From: Ectothiorhodospiraceae bacterium
GTDB lineage: Bacteria > Pseudomonadota > Gammaproteobacteria > HK1
Assembly: GCA_024234875.1 (NCBI GenBank)
Contig: JACKNM010000012.1
Span: forward strand, 1-64,000
DNA length: 64,000 nt
Reading direction: 5' to 3'
Made by a program: the position numbers and the translations under genes. Position 1 is the stretch's first letter; the number at the start of each line of letters is the position of its first letter. The notes under the pieces are model-generated. The model was given only the letters and a program-made list of their open reading frames with translations, did no database searches and had not been told where the DNA came from. This document shows, piece by piece, positions 25,801 to 33,239 of the stretch.

Positions 25801-26594
25801 GTGAGGGCACGAGGGCCGGCGAGGGCACGCGAGCCGGTGCCGACGGCGATCGGGCCGGGGAGCGGGCGGATGGTCGTGCCGGCACCAGCCGCGAGGGTGG
25901 GTCGAGCGGCGGCTCCGGCGAGTCCCGGCAGGCACGAGCGAGCCAGGGGCAGGGCGGAGAGCGCGGCCAGGGCACGGACGGTGAGGCGGGCGCAGGCCAG
26001 GGTCAGGGCCAGTCCGGGCAAGGCCAGGGTCAGGCCGCGCAGGCAGCGGGCGGCGCAGATGGGGGCCGCGGTGAGGGCACGCCGTCGGGTGCGAGCGCCG
26101 CCGCCGGCGGTGCGGCGACCGGCCCGGGCGGCGGTGCCGGCATCGGTTCGCGCGGCGGCATCGCGGACGGGCGTGGCGGTCGCTGGCACGGTCCCGCCGG
26201 CGCCTACGACGGCACTGGCGAGGTCGATCCACGAGGCGTGTGGGGCAACCCGGAGGATGTCCGCGCCGAGCTCCGCGGCCAGGGGCAGACGCTGGAGGCG
26301 CTGCGCGACGCGTTGGCCCTGGAGGGACGCGTTCGAGGCGACATCGACGCCGTGGTCGACGGACTGCGGGCGATCGCCGAGGGCGACGCCGACCCGAGTC
26401 GCGCTGCCGGCGAGTACCGCCTCTTGTTGGAGGCGTTGCAGGCCATCGAGCACGCGTTGCGCGAGCCGGGCGCCGAGCCTGCGCCGCTCATCGCCAGTGA
26501 GCGCGTGGACCCGCCGGCGCCGTACTCGGCGCTGGTCGAGGAGTACTACCGGCGCCTGAGCGGCGGTGCCGGCGGCGGCGAGCCGGCGCGTTGA
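22833..26594 (+). CDS. very large DUF4175-like membrane protein with coiled coil and Gly/Gln-rich tail
   Basis: The 1253-residue protein has a short N-terminus, two membrane helices (about 35-85) and a third (about 165-185). Extracytoplasmic beta-rich domains follow (VIGVSPGDTRVIEGADLRIEARP ... TVRRIDLVYRYPPRTGRPPERVENAGDIRAVRGTRVEVRVTP), as in DUF4175-type proteins at the end of MoxR/BatA clusters. Next come a polyglycine linker (about residue 514), long charged helical or coiled-coil segments, a low-complexity G/Q/S/A-rich stretch (about 990-1110) and a folded-looking C-terminal helical end. The ATG overlaps the BatA stop. The tail could bind the cell wall or other proteins. It is the last gene of the cluster, followed by a hairpin. 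Confidence 0.85.
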   Translation: MTSTTGQTSRVDSDLLAALGAVRRRWRARRLAQWGLGVAAVTMVAVGAALWVMAGARFDPAVVGTARTVVWGLVAVAALVLLAIGLAPRDASALARYLERHDPRLDALMVSAVEALPVARGEARGEAVSPSLARRLVGDAAAALGRSDPARVADRRRTARAGAGLAGLALVAAVGIVQGPEALRHGLALLVAPDRDPVAGSPYVIGVSPGDTRVIEGADLRIEARPAGFVPERMTLLSRSDGAPDWTRIEMAADTAGDGAAVGEAFLFNLARHTEYRVEAEGVVSPVHRIEVVPLPTVRRIDLVYRYPPRTGRPPERVENAGDIRAVRGTRVEVRVTPSRPVDGGRLVVAGAGMVELALDGDALAATLEIQEDGHYRVELPTGDGRMLAASPEHAIVALDDGMPSAKLTAPGRDIRVTSVEEVEIAVQAIDDVAVRTLELVMSVNGGPEQVVSLAGEGGAVPEVEGRHLLYLEDRGLAPGDLVAYYARASDAPAAERAVTTDIYFLEVRPFDREYRHAAGGGGGGGGGSGAGGEEGLAAQQRALVVALFKLARDRAVLEDAEVTERLATLSGAQTRIRDRVDAIARRIGARSIVDLEPGYRTMAEALPLASAAMVKVEAMLAVTDADGALPPAREALLHLQRADAAFREVQVAQQNQGGGGGAAQANDLADLFRLEMDKFSTQYEHVQRGRWEGSARGQLDETMRRLRELARRQQQELERMQRSAAAGRGGADSQRALAEEVDKAVRELERLTRERQSEEMRRSLDALRESAEAMRRGAETGDPRASRDALDRLRTARRLLDGQGPGRLSADVEEALRRADALVERQRAVRRELDAVQAGGDASTVPDIIDRKLQMADDVRTLESRIARMAEAAGPRHRGAAERLDEASSALREGATSEHIEASRQRLAADPTASTETTENEITAGLDAARDRIAAARSALTGAADAAADPERAREALRTLVRDVEATGRRLAERARDGNATDGRRARSGEGTRAGEGTRAGADGDRAGERADGRAGTSREGGSSGGSGESRQARASQGQGGERGQGTDGEAGAGQGQGQSGQGQGQAAQAAGGADGGRGEGTPSGASAAAGGAATGPGGGAGIGSRGGIADGRGGRWHGPAGAYDGTGEVDPRGVWGNPEDVRAELRGQGQTLEALRDALALEGRVRGDIDAVVDGLRAIAEGDADPSRAAGEYRLLLEALQAIEHALREPGAEPAPLIASERVDPPAPYSALVEEYYRRLSGGAGGGEPAR

Positions 26595-26605
26595 GTCCCC
26601 GCACC

Positions 26606-26635
26606 CCGGTGCCGGGCACGCGCGCTCGGCACCGG
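26606..26635 (+). terminator. hairpin terminator candidate at the end of the MoxR/BatA cluster
   Basis: A perfect 9-bp stem CCGGTGCCG/CGGCACCGG with a 12-base loop starts 12 bases after the stop of the large DUF4175-like gene. No clean T-run follows (GCGGTTGCTCGCGTTT), so termination strength is uncertain. Confidence 0.5.
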
Positions 26636-26664
26636 CGGTTGCTCGCGTTTCATGACTCGAATCT

Positions 26665-26691
26665 GGTTCCCAGGAACCCAGGTGCTATAAG
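26665..26691 (+). promoter_or_regulatory. candidate promoter with palindromic operator before the gluconolactonase-like gene
   Basis: GGTTCC-CA-GGAACC (26665-26678) is a perfect inverted repeat lying just before TATAAG (26686-26691), a good -10 match about 104 bases upstream of the ATG at 26795. The palindrome would sit in the -35/spacer region, where a repressor could block polymerase. The -35 hexamer itself is poor. Confidence 0.4.
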
Positions 26692-26794
26692 GTGTCGCGC
26701 AGGGTGACCGGCGCACGTTTGCCGGGCACCACTGCCCGCCGAGATCGCCCGAGAAGCGAGCCGGGCGGCAGACCACCAACCAGGAGGGACTTCC

Positions 26795-27943
26795 ATGCCA
26801 CGCATTCAGCTCCACCGATTCGTCGATCTCGCCCAGGGCACCGCCCGCCGCTCGGCCGAGGATGCGCCCTCGAGCGCCATCGATCGCCGCGCGTTCCTGC
26901 GCAAGGCGTCGACGCTCGCCGCCGCGACGGCCATGGCGCCCGCCGCCTTCGCGCGCAACTTCGGGCCCGGCGCGGAGCCGGTGCGCTATCCCGATCCGGA
27001 CATCGTCGTGCTCGACAAGCGCTTCAACGCGAAGCTCGGTAACACGCCGATCCTGCGGCTCCACACCGGCACGCTGTGGGCGGAGGGGCCGGCGTGGAAC
27101 GGCGTCGGTCGCTACCTGCTGTGGAGCGACATCCCGAACGACGAGCAGCTTCGCTGGATCGAGGAGGACGGCCACGTCTCGCGGCGCTTCCGCTCGCCGT
27201 CGGGGAACTCGAACGGCAACACGTTCGACTACCAGGGCCGCCAGATCGCGTGCGAGCACGGCAATCGCCGTGTCGTTCGCTACGAGTACGACGGATCGGT
27301 GACGGTGCTGGCCGACGGCTTCGACGGCAAGCCCTTCAACGCCCCGAACGATGCGGTGGTGCACCCCAACGACGGCTCGATCTGGTTCACCGATCCCGGC
27401 TACGGCAGCTTGATGAACTACGAGGGCCACCGGATGAGCACCGGCTCGGTGCAGCCGCACCAGAAGGAGGCCATCTACCGGATCGACGGTGGCTCGGGCG
27501 CAATCACCAAGGTCGCCGATCAGCCGTTCAAGCCGAACGGTCTGTGCTTCTCGCACGATTACAAGAAGCTCTACGTCGCCGACACCGGCAAGTCGCACTA
27601 CCCGGACGCGAAGAACATCATCTGGCAGTTCGACATCGACGGCGCGACGCTGAAGAACCCGCGCGAGTTCGCGGACATGACCCTGGATGGCAAGTCGGGC
27701 TTTGCCGACGGCATCCGCTGTGACGAGAGCGGCAACGTGTGGTCGAGCGCGGGTTGGGTCGGGGACGGGTACGACGGAGTCCACGTCTTCGCGCCGAACG
27801 GCGACCGCATCGGCCAGATCCGCCTGCCCGAGATCTGCTCGAACGTGTGCTTCGGTGGCACCAAGCGCAACCGGCTGTTCATGACCGCCAGCCAGTCGCT
27901 CTACGCGGTGTTCGTCGAGACCCGCGGCGCGCACATCACCTGA
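26795..27943 (+). CDS. Tat-exported SMP-30/gluconolactonase-family protein
   Basis: The 382-residue protein has a twin-arginine signal (IDRRAFLRKASTLAAATAMAPAAFA, about residues 29-53) preceded by an unusually long n-region. A six-bladed propeller lactonase domain follows. Family metal-site residues are visible in LWAEGPAWN (Glu), FNAPNDAVVHPNDGSIWFTDPGYG (Asn and Asp) and GFADGIRCDESGNVWSS (Asp). It probably hydrolyses a sugar lactone or similar ester in the periplasm, with a divalent metal. It is a single gene with its own promoter candidate upstream and GC-rich palindromes downstream. Confidence 0.9.
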   Translation: MPRIQLHRFVDLAQGTARRSAEDAPSSAIDRRAFLRKASTLAAATAMAPAAFARNFGPGAEPVRYPDPDIVVLDKRFNAKLGNTPILRLHTGTLWAEGPAWNGVGRYLLWSDIPNDEQLRWIEEDGHVSRRFRSPSGNSNGNTFDYQGRQIACEHGNRRVVRYEYDGSVTVLADGFDGKPFNAPNDAVVHPNDGSIWFTDPGYGSLMNYEGHRMSTGSVQPHQKEAIYRIDGGSGAITKVADQPFKPNGLCFSHDYKKLYVADTGKSHYPDAKNIIWQFDIDGATLKNPREFADMTLDGKSGFADGIRCDESGNVWSSAGWVGDGYDGVHVFAPNGDRIGQIRLPEICSNVCFGGTKRNRLFMTASQSLYAVFVETRGAHIT

Positions 27944-27960
27944 GGCCTTCCTGCACGAAC

Positions 27961-28050
27961 GCCCCTGTCGGGGCGGGCCGCCGCGCCCGCCCCTGTTGCG
28001 TCGGTGCGTGCGGTGGCGTCGCGGGCGGCCACGGCGGGCCGCCCCTACGG
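27961..28050. repeat. REP-type palindromes flanking a RAYT remnant
   Basis: GCCCCTGTCGGGGC (27961-27974) opens the region. It closes with GCGGGCGGCC-ACGGC-GGGCCGCCCCTACGG (28021-28050), whose arms GGGCGGCC/GGCCGCCC pair. The GTAGGGGCGGCC form (minus strand) is a common REP type. Such REPs are mobilised by RAYT transposases, one of which is present next to it as a fragment. The first hairpin may also end the gluconolactonase transcript. Confidence 0.65.
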
Positions 28051-28242
28051 GTTGGGATTCTCGGGGTCCTCGGCCCAACGGATTGGGTTGGTGACGATGT
28101 ACTCGCGAATGCGATCGAGTGCGGCGTCGGTACGAATGACGTGCTCGTAGTAACCCCGCTGCCACAATCGGCGCCGGATCGGGGGCCAGCCGCGTTGGGT
28201 CACGCCTTCGACCGTGCCGCGACCGATGGTCGCCGGATTCAC
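28045..28242 (-). pseudogene. C-terminal fragment of a RAYT (Y1-type, REP-associated) transposase
   Basis: The readable part, RRRLWQRGYYEHVIRTDAALDRIREYIVTNPIRWAEDPENPNP, is the typical C-terminus of REP-associated tyrosine transposases (LWQR-YYEHVIR ... RIREYI--NP-RWAED-ENP). The HUH and catalytic tyrosine regions are missing: upstream codons (MNPATIGRGTVEGVTQRG) do not match the family. It is about 65 codons against roughly 150-300 in intact members. REP palindromes directly follow its stop, as for intact RAYT genes. It is a remnant of an element that once lay between the gluconolactonase and livF genes. Confidence 0.8.
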
Positions 28243-28296
28243 CCGGTCGGGGTTCTACGCGAGGCCGATGGCGACTCCCATCGGCCGCCGCCGCGC

Positions 28297-28941
28297 TCAG
28301 TCGTCGCTGATCCGCCCGCGCTCGATGGGGTACACGCGGTCGAGGAGGTCGGCCGCGTGCTGCTGGTTGGAGTCCGCGAGCAGGATCGAGACCTTCTCGC
28401 GCTTGAGATCCGCGATCACCTGCGCGAGCCGGCGGGCGAGTGCCGGGGCGAGGCCCTCGAAGGGCTCGTCGAGGAGCAGCAGCTGAGTGCCGCACATCAG
28501 GGCGCGGCCGAGGGCCACCATCTTCTGTTGGCCGCCGCTCAGCTGGTTGGCGCGGCGGGTGCGCATCTCCCGCAGCTCGGGCATGAACTCGTACACGAGC
28601 GGCAGGCGTTCCTCGATGCTCCGCATCCGCGTCGCCCAGGCCGGGAGCAGCATGTTCTCCTCGGTGGTGAGCTCCGGGACCAGCTTGCGATCCTCGGGCA
28701 TGTAGCCGATACCGAGCGCGGCCCGCTCGTGCGCGCGCAAGCCCAGCAGGTCGTGGTTCTGGTAACGGATGCGTCCACCCGTCGCCCGGATGGCGCCCAT
28801 GACGCTGCGCATCAGGGTGGTCTTGCCGGCGCCGTTCCTGCCGATGAGCCCACCGAGCACACCCGCCGGCAGGTCGAGGTCCACCGACTCCAGGATGCGG
28901 ATGGCCCCGATGTGGACGTCCAGCCCTTCAATGGCGAGCAT
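28297..28941 (-). CDS. livF: LivF-like ABC transporter ATP-binding protein
   Basis: The 214-residue ATPase has Walker A GRNGAGKTT (about residues 34-42), Q-loop region YMPEDRKLVPELT, signature LSGGQQKMVALGRAL and Walker B LLLLDEPFEGLAP. It is the second ATPase of a branched-chain amino acid-type (HAAT) importer. It is slightly short for LivF (about 235). It is the last gene of the operon livK-H-M-G-F, and its start overlaps the livG stop by 14 bases. The substrate may be an amide, amino acid or short organic acid rather than leucine. Confidence 0.93.
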   Translation of the reverse strand: MLAIEGLDVHIGAIRILESVDLDLPAGVLGGLIGRNGAGKTTLMRSVMGAIRATGGRIRYQNHDLLGLRAHERAALGIGYMPEDRKLVPELTTEENMLLPAWATRMRSIEERLPLVYEFMPELREMRTRRANQLSGGQQKMVALGRALMCGTQLLLLDEPFEGLAPALARRLAQVIADLKREKVSILLADSNQQHAADLLDRVYPIERGRISDD

Positions 28942-29707
28942 TGCCGCCCTCCCCGCCGTCGAGGTGCTCGCCGATGACCAGCTCGCGCACGCTCGGCTCC
29001 GCGAGCACCTGGGCAGTCGGGCCGTCGGCGAGAATGCTGCCGTCGTAGAACGCGATCACCCGATCGGCGTAGCGCGACACGACCTCCATGTCGTGCTCGA
29101 TGAAGAGAACCGTGAGTCCCTGCTCCTTCAGTGCGCCGACGACGATGTCCATCAGCGGGAACTTCTCCTCCGAGGTGATCCCGCTGGTCGGCTCGTCGAG
29201 CAAGACCAGCCGCGGGCCGTGAACCATCGCCATCGCGATGTCGAGCAGCTTGCGCACGCCCTGGGGCAGGGTGGCGACGGACTGGTCGCGGTACTCGGCG
29301 ATCGCGAACTCCTCCAGCACCTTGTCGCAGCGGCGCAGCCGCTCCGCGGTGCGCAACCGGTTCCAGAACGGGCGCCCACGCTCCTCGGCGATGCCGACCG
29401 CGTACAGCAGGTTGTCGAACACGGTCGCCGAGGCGAAGAGCTGCGGGATCTGGAACGAGCGCGCGAGCCCCGCCAGCACGATGGCGCGGGGCTCGAGTCG
29501 GGTGATGTCGGTACCGGCGAGCAGGATCTGGCCGGTGCTCGGCTTGACGTAGCCGGTGACGATGTTGACGAACGTCGTCTTGCCGGCCCCGTTGGCGCCG
29601 ATGATCCCGACCGTCTCGCCTTCCTCGACGGTCACGTTGATGTTGCGCGCCGCCACCACCGCGCCGAACGAGCGGTTGATGTTGCGTGCCTCGAGGATGG
29701 TGGTCAT
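28928..29707 (-). CDS. livG: LivG-like ABC transporter ATP-binding protein
   Basis: The 259-residue ATPase has Walker A GANGAGKTTF, the LivG-type LARSFQIPQLFASATVFDNLL, signature LPQGVRKLLDIAMAM and Walker B LVLLDEPTSGI, then FIEHDMEVVSRYADRVIAF. The start ATG 29707 overlaps the LivM stop by four bases (ATGA). It pairs with LivF to energise the LivHM permease at the inner membrane. Upstream ORF extension in the same frame is antisense-type noise, not protein. Confidence 0.93.
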   Translation of the reverse strand: MTTILEARNINRSFGAVVAARNINVTVEEGETVGIIGANGAGKTTFVNIVTGYVKPSTGQILLAGTDITRLEPRAIVLAGLARSFQIPQLFASATVFDNLLYAVGIAEERGRPFWNRLRTAERLRRCDKVLEEFAIAEYRDQSVATLPQGVRKLLDIAMAMVHGPRLVLLDEPTSGITSEEKFPLMDIVVGALKEQGLTVLFIEHDMEVVSRYADRVIAFYDGSILADGPTAQVLAEPSVRELVIGEHLDGGEGGNARH

Positions 29708-30636
29708 CGGCCGCTCGCCCGCCACTTCGCGACCAGGCTCCACAGCCCGCCCGGAAGGAACATGATCACCGCGAGCAGCGACCCGCCGACGATGATCTGC
29801 CAGAAGTTCGGCGCGTACTCGAGCGCGAAGCTGCGCAGCAGCTCGAATACCGTCGAGCCGATGAACGGCGCGATCACGCTGCCGCTGCCGCTCAAGATGG
29901 TGACGAAGACGAACTCGCCGGAGGTGATCCACCACACCATCTCCGGGTCGACGTGACCGATGGCGGTGGCGACGATGGCGCCGCCGGCCCCGGCCAGCGC
30001 ACCGGCGATGACGAACTTGGTGTGCACCGCCCGACGCACCGAGAAGCCGAGGTACTCGACGCGGAGCTCGTTGTCGCGAATCGCGGTGGTCATCTGGCCG
30101 GTGACCGATTGCAGGTAGCGTCCGACCAGGCCCGCCAACACCACCACCACGATTGCGGTGAACACGTAGAGGACCTGATTGGCGGACTCGATGGCCGGCG
30201 CGTACCCCAGATAGGTCACCGCCACGACATGGAAGCCGTCGGTGCTGCCGAGCGCCTCGGTCTTGACCAGGATGCCGTAGAGGATCATCGCGAACGCGAG
30301 GCAGAGCATGGCGAAGAAGATCTCGCGGTAGCGAGACAGCAGGAATCCGAGCGCGAAGGCCACCAGGCCGGCGATCGCGGTGCCGGTCGCCACCAGCAAT
30401 ACGGCGTCGGTGATGCCGGTGATCTGGGGCAGGAGGCCGACGGTGTAGGCGCCGAGGCCGTAGTACAGCCCCTGCCCGAACGACACCAGACCGGTGCGCC
30501 ACAGGACCACGAGACCGAGCACCACGAGCCCCTTGGCGAGGCTCACGATGGCGAGGAACAAGGCCCACTCCGGCAACACCCAACCCGCGCCGACGAGGAC
30601 CGCCGCGGCGGCCACGAGGCCCAACCCGTAGCCCAT
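29704..30636 (-). CDS. livM: LivM-like ABC transporter permease
   Basis: The 310-residue permease has about nine hydrophobic spans. It carries the LivM features LVSFGQGLYYGLGAYTVGLL, MTTAIRDNELRVEYLGFSVRRAVHTKFVIAGALAGAGGAI and ILSGSGSVIAPFIGSTVFELL. It forms the transmembrane channel with LivH. ATG 30636 is the start, supported by the single-base overlap with the livH stop and by the hydrophobic N-terminus MGYGLGLVAAAAVLVGAG. Length is normal for the family. Confidence 0.93.
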   Translation of the reverse strand: MGYGLGLVAAAAVLVGAGWVLPEWALFLAIVSLAKGLVVLGLVVLWRTGLVSFGQGLYYGLGAYTVGLLPQITGITDAVLLVATGTAIAGLVAFALGFLLSRYREIFFAMLCLAFAMILYGILVKTEALGSTDGFHVVAVTYLGYAPAIESANQVLYVFTAIVVVVLAGLVGRYLQSVTGQMTTAIRDNELRVEYLGFSVRRAVHTKFVIAGALAGAGGAIVATAIGHVDPEMVWWITSGEFVFVTILSGSGSVIAPFIGSTVFELLRSFALEYAPNFWQIIVGGSLLAVIMFLPGGLWSLVAKWRASGR

Positions 30637-31532
30637 CAGATCTTCCTCGCCTGCGCGCGGCTGAAGAGGCCTTCGGGGCGGAACGCGAGCACCAGCGCCA
30701 TCACCGCGTAGATCACGAACAGCTCGACCTGGGGCAGAAGGTGCACCGCGGCGGCCCGGCTCACGCCGACCACCACCGCGCCGATCACCGCACCCCAGAT
30801 GCTTCCCATCCCGCCGATCACCACGATCGCGAAGGCGAGCACGATGACCTCGACCCCGATTCCCGGAGTCACCGAGATCATCGGCGCGGTCACCGCTCCG
30901 CCGAGCGCACCGAGCATGGCCCCGATGACGAAGGTCAGGGTGAACATGCGAGTCACGTTGATGCCGAAGGCCGCGGCGAGCTCGCGGTCGTGAATCACCG
31001 CGATCAGCAATCGGCCCTGGCGCGTGCGATTGAGCACCCACCACGTCACCGCGCACAAGGTGAAGGCGAGGCCGATCAGCGAGAGGTCGTAGTTCGACAG
31101 GACCAGCGGTCCTGCCTCGGTCACCCCGAGCAGCCCGTAGGGCTGATAGGCGAAGAAGGGGTCCGCGCCCCAGACCAGGATGATGACGTCCTCCATCATC
31201 AGGAAGACGGCGAACGTGACCAGCGCCGTCAGCACCTCGTCACGCCCGTACATGAACCGCAGGAGCCCGCGCTCGAGGGCGGTGCCGAGCACCACCCCCA
31301 CCACGAGCGCGGCTCCTGCCATCAGCGCGAACCCGCCGAGCGGCGGCAGGCCCGCCTCGTAGTAGACACCGATCGCGTTGGCGGCGACGTACGCCCCGAA
31401 GGCGTAGAAGCTACCGTGGGCGACGTTGAGGATCTTCATCACGCCGAAGATCAGCGTCAGCCCGAGCGCGACGATGAACAGCCACGAGGCGAAGACCAGC
31501 CCGTCGACGAGGATCGCGAATGCGGTCAGCAT
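30636..31532 (-). CDS. livH: LivH-like ABC transporter permease
   Basis: The 298-residue permease has hydrophobic spans throughout. The LivH-type text includes GLTLIFGVMKILNVAHGSFYAFGAYVAA, LIAVIHDRELAAAFGINVTRMFTLTFVIGAMLGALGGAVTAP and VIVLAFAIVVIGGMGSIWGAVIGAVVVG. It is encoded four bases after the binding-protein gene and overlaps livM. It is an inner-membrane component of the importer. Confidence 0.94.
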   Translation of the reverse strand: MLTAFAILVDGLVFASWLFIVALGLTLIFGVMKILNVAHGSFYAFGAYVAANAIGVYYEAGLPPLGGFALMAGAALVVGVVLGTALERGLLRFMYGRDEVLTALVTFAVFLMMEDVIILVWGADPFFAYQPYGLLGVTEAGPLVLSNYDLSLIGLAFTLCAVTWWVLNRTRQGRLLIAVIHDRELAAAFGINVTRMFTLTFVIGAMLGALGGAVTAPMISVTPGIGVEVIVLAFAIVVIGGMGSIWGAVIGAVVVGVSRAAAVHLLPQVELFVIYAVMALVLAFRPEGLFSRAQARKI

Positions 31533-31536
31533 CGTC

Positions 31537-32862
31537 TCAGTCGCACTTCGCGCCTTGCATGCCGCCCTGGATCCACTCGACGCTCTTCGCGCCGTCGGGC
31601 GGATTCACGCACTCCGCCGGGAAGCGGATGATGTCGGTGATGGTGGCGGTGCCGGTCTCCTTGTCGAACTTCGACAGGCCGTAGGCGGTCTCGGTGATCG
31701 CCTGGCGGCCGTTGCCGAGCGCCATCTTCACCGTGGTGCCGAACGCCTCGTACTCGGCGCCGGCCAGGCCATCGGCGGCCTGCGCCGACGTCGGCTTGGA
31801 CCCGCCGGCCGCGGTGGCGGCCTTGTCGTAGGCGATCTTCAGGCCGAGCAGCGCCTGCGCCATCTGGTAGGAGGGGTAGGTCGGCGGCGTCGCGAAACGG
31901 TCCTGGTACGCATTTCGGAACCAGGTGTTGAGCTCGGAGTCACGCGCGTAGACACCGTACGGGCCACGGGCGCCGAGGATGATCCCGTCCGGCAGCTTGG
32001 AGCCGAGACGGAACATCGTCGTCTCACCGGTGGTGAGGATCATCGTGGTCTGCCGGTTCAGCGCGCGCGCCGACGACTGCAGCACGAAGCTCTCGAGGTC
32101 GCCGCCCCAGAGGCTGCTGTGCAGCACGTTCGGGCGCTTCACGCTCAGCGAGGAGATCTCCGCGCCGTACTGGCCGGCGAACAGCTTCGGGAACAGGCTG
32201 TCCTCGCTCTTCGCGTTCGGCAGCAAGGCCTTCATCGCGAGCTCGAAGTCGCGCCACGAATCCTGACCCCAGGCGTAGTTCTGGTTGATTCCCTGATAGT
32301 TCTTGATGTCCGGGAACTTTGCCGCCACGTAGCGCGCCGCGCCCACGCCGTCCATCGTCGCGGTGGCGGCGGTGCGGAACACGTAGGTGTAGCTCGCGTC
32401 CTCGAAGATACGCGGCGTGCCGCAGTCGAAGAGGATGGTGAAGGTCGCCAGCTCCTCCGCGACCGGGGCGATCGCGAGGCAGCTCCCGCTCGAGATGTAG
32501 CCGACGAACGCCTCCACGCCCTGGCGCTGCACCGCGTTGCGGTAATCGGTCACCACCTTGGCGGTACCGCCCGACTCGTCGATGTAGACCGCGTCGATCT
32601 GTAGACCGCCGGCGCCCGCGCTCTGGTAGGGGGCCGGAACCTTGCCGGCGTTCATCGCCTCGATCACCAGCTCGGCTGCGTTGCGAGCCGGGATCCCGAA
32701 CGGCCCGGCGGCGGCGCCGGTGTAGAAGCCGACGATGCCGACCTTGAGCGAGCCCTGGGCCGTGGCGCCGGGGGCGATGGTGGCGGCCAGCGTCGCCGCC
32801 GCCGCCAGACCGAGCAGCCGCGCGCGGCCGCCTCGACTCTTCGTCGCGATGGTGCTCTTCAT
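31537..32862 (-). CDS. LivK-like periplasmic substrate-binding protein
   Basis: The 441-residue type I periplasmic binding protein has a signal peptide (about residues 1-36, ending GATAQG). Mature text starts SLKVGIVGFYTGAAAGPFGIPARNAAELVIEAMN, with VFRTAATATMDGVGAARYVA and the closing EWIQGGMQGAKCD. It delivers ligand to LivHMGF. Binding proteins of this family take branched-chain amino acids, amides, urea, aromatic acids or acetamide; residues deciding among these cannot be read by eye. ATG 32862 has a perfect AGGAGG six bases upstream. As first gene of the operon it should follow the promoter. Confidence 0.92.
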   Translation of the reverse strand: MKSTIATKSRGGRARLLGLAAAATLAATIAPGATAQGSLKVGIVGFYTGAAAGPFGIPARNAAELVIEAMNAGKVPAPYQSAGAGGLQIDAVYIDESGGTAKVVTDYRNAVQRQGVEAFVGYISSGSCLAIAPVAEELATFTILFDCGTPRIFEDASYTYVFRTAATATMDGVGAARYVAAKFPDIKNYQGINQNYAWGQDSWRDFELAMKALLPNAKSEDSLFPKLFAGQYGAEISSLSVKRPNVLHSSLWGGDLESFVLQSSARALNRQTTMILTTGETTMFRLGSKLPDGIILGARGPYGVYARDSELNTWFRNAYQDRFATPPTYPSYQMAQALLGLKIAYDKAATAAGGSKPTSAQAADGLAGAEYEAFGTTVKMALGNGRQAITETAYGLSKFDKETGTATITDIIRFPAECVNPPDGAKSVEWIQGGMQGAKCD

Positions 32863-33239
32863 CAGTCCCTCCTCGTCGACGCCCGCGGCGCGGTCTCGCG
32901 CCGGCCGTGGCATCTGCCCCGCGGCGACCAGGCCGCGGGCATGGTGATGGCCCCGGTGTCGTTCATCGGGTGCCGTTTGCCGGGCGGCGCCATGGTGGCG
33001 CCTGCACGCGAGGACCGCGGTGGGCGGTCGACGCGCGGCGCGTATACCGAATGAAATCGCCTCCGGTGTCAACAGCACGGCGTGCCGACGACACGCACCA
33101 CCGGCGTGTCGGGGCGTGGTGTCGGTTCCGATTGGTGGGGATGGGCCGACTCGGTCGAGCGCGACACCGAGCCCGGCGCCCTGCAGAGGGTGCCGGACTC
33201 GGCGAGGGAGCGCGGACGCGCTCCCGACGGGTTGGCGGA
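32863..33239. other. 377-bp intergenic region upstream of the Liv operon
   Basis: It lies between the start of the binding-protein gene and the stop of the PEP-CTERM gene, both on the minus strand. It must hold the Liv operon promoter, but no convincing -35/-10 pair is visible. A perfect 7-bp hairpin GGCGCCA-TGG-TGGCGCC at 32986-33002 could end the PEP-CTERM transcript. No gene is supported. Confidence 0.5.

Noticed and set aside
21030..26453. A 1807-codon open frame on the minus strand across the BatA and DUF4175-like genes.
   Set aside because: It is antisense to two well-supported genes. Its product has no domain, is dominated by Arg/Ala/Gly/Pro, and arises from GC-rich codon bias.
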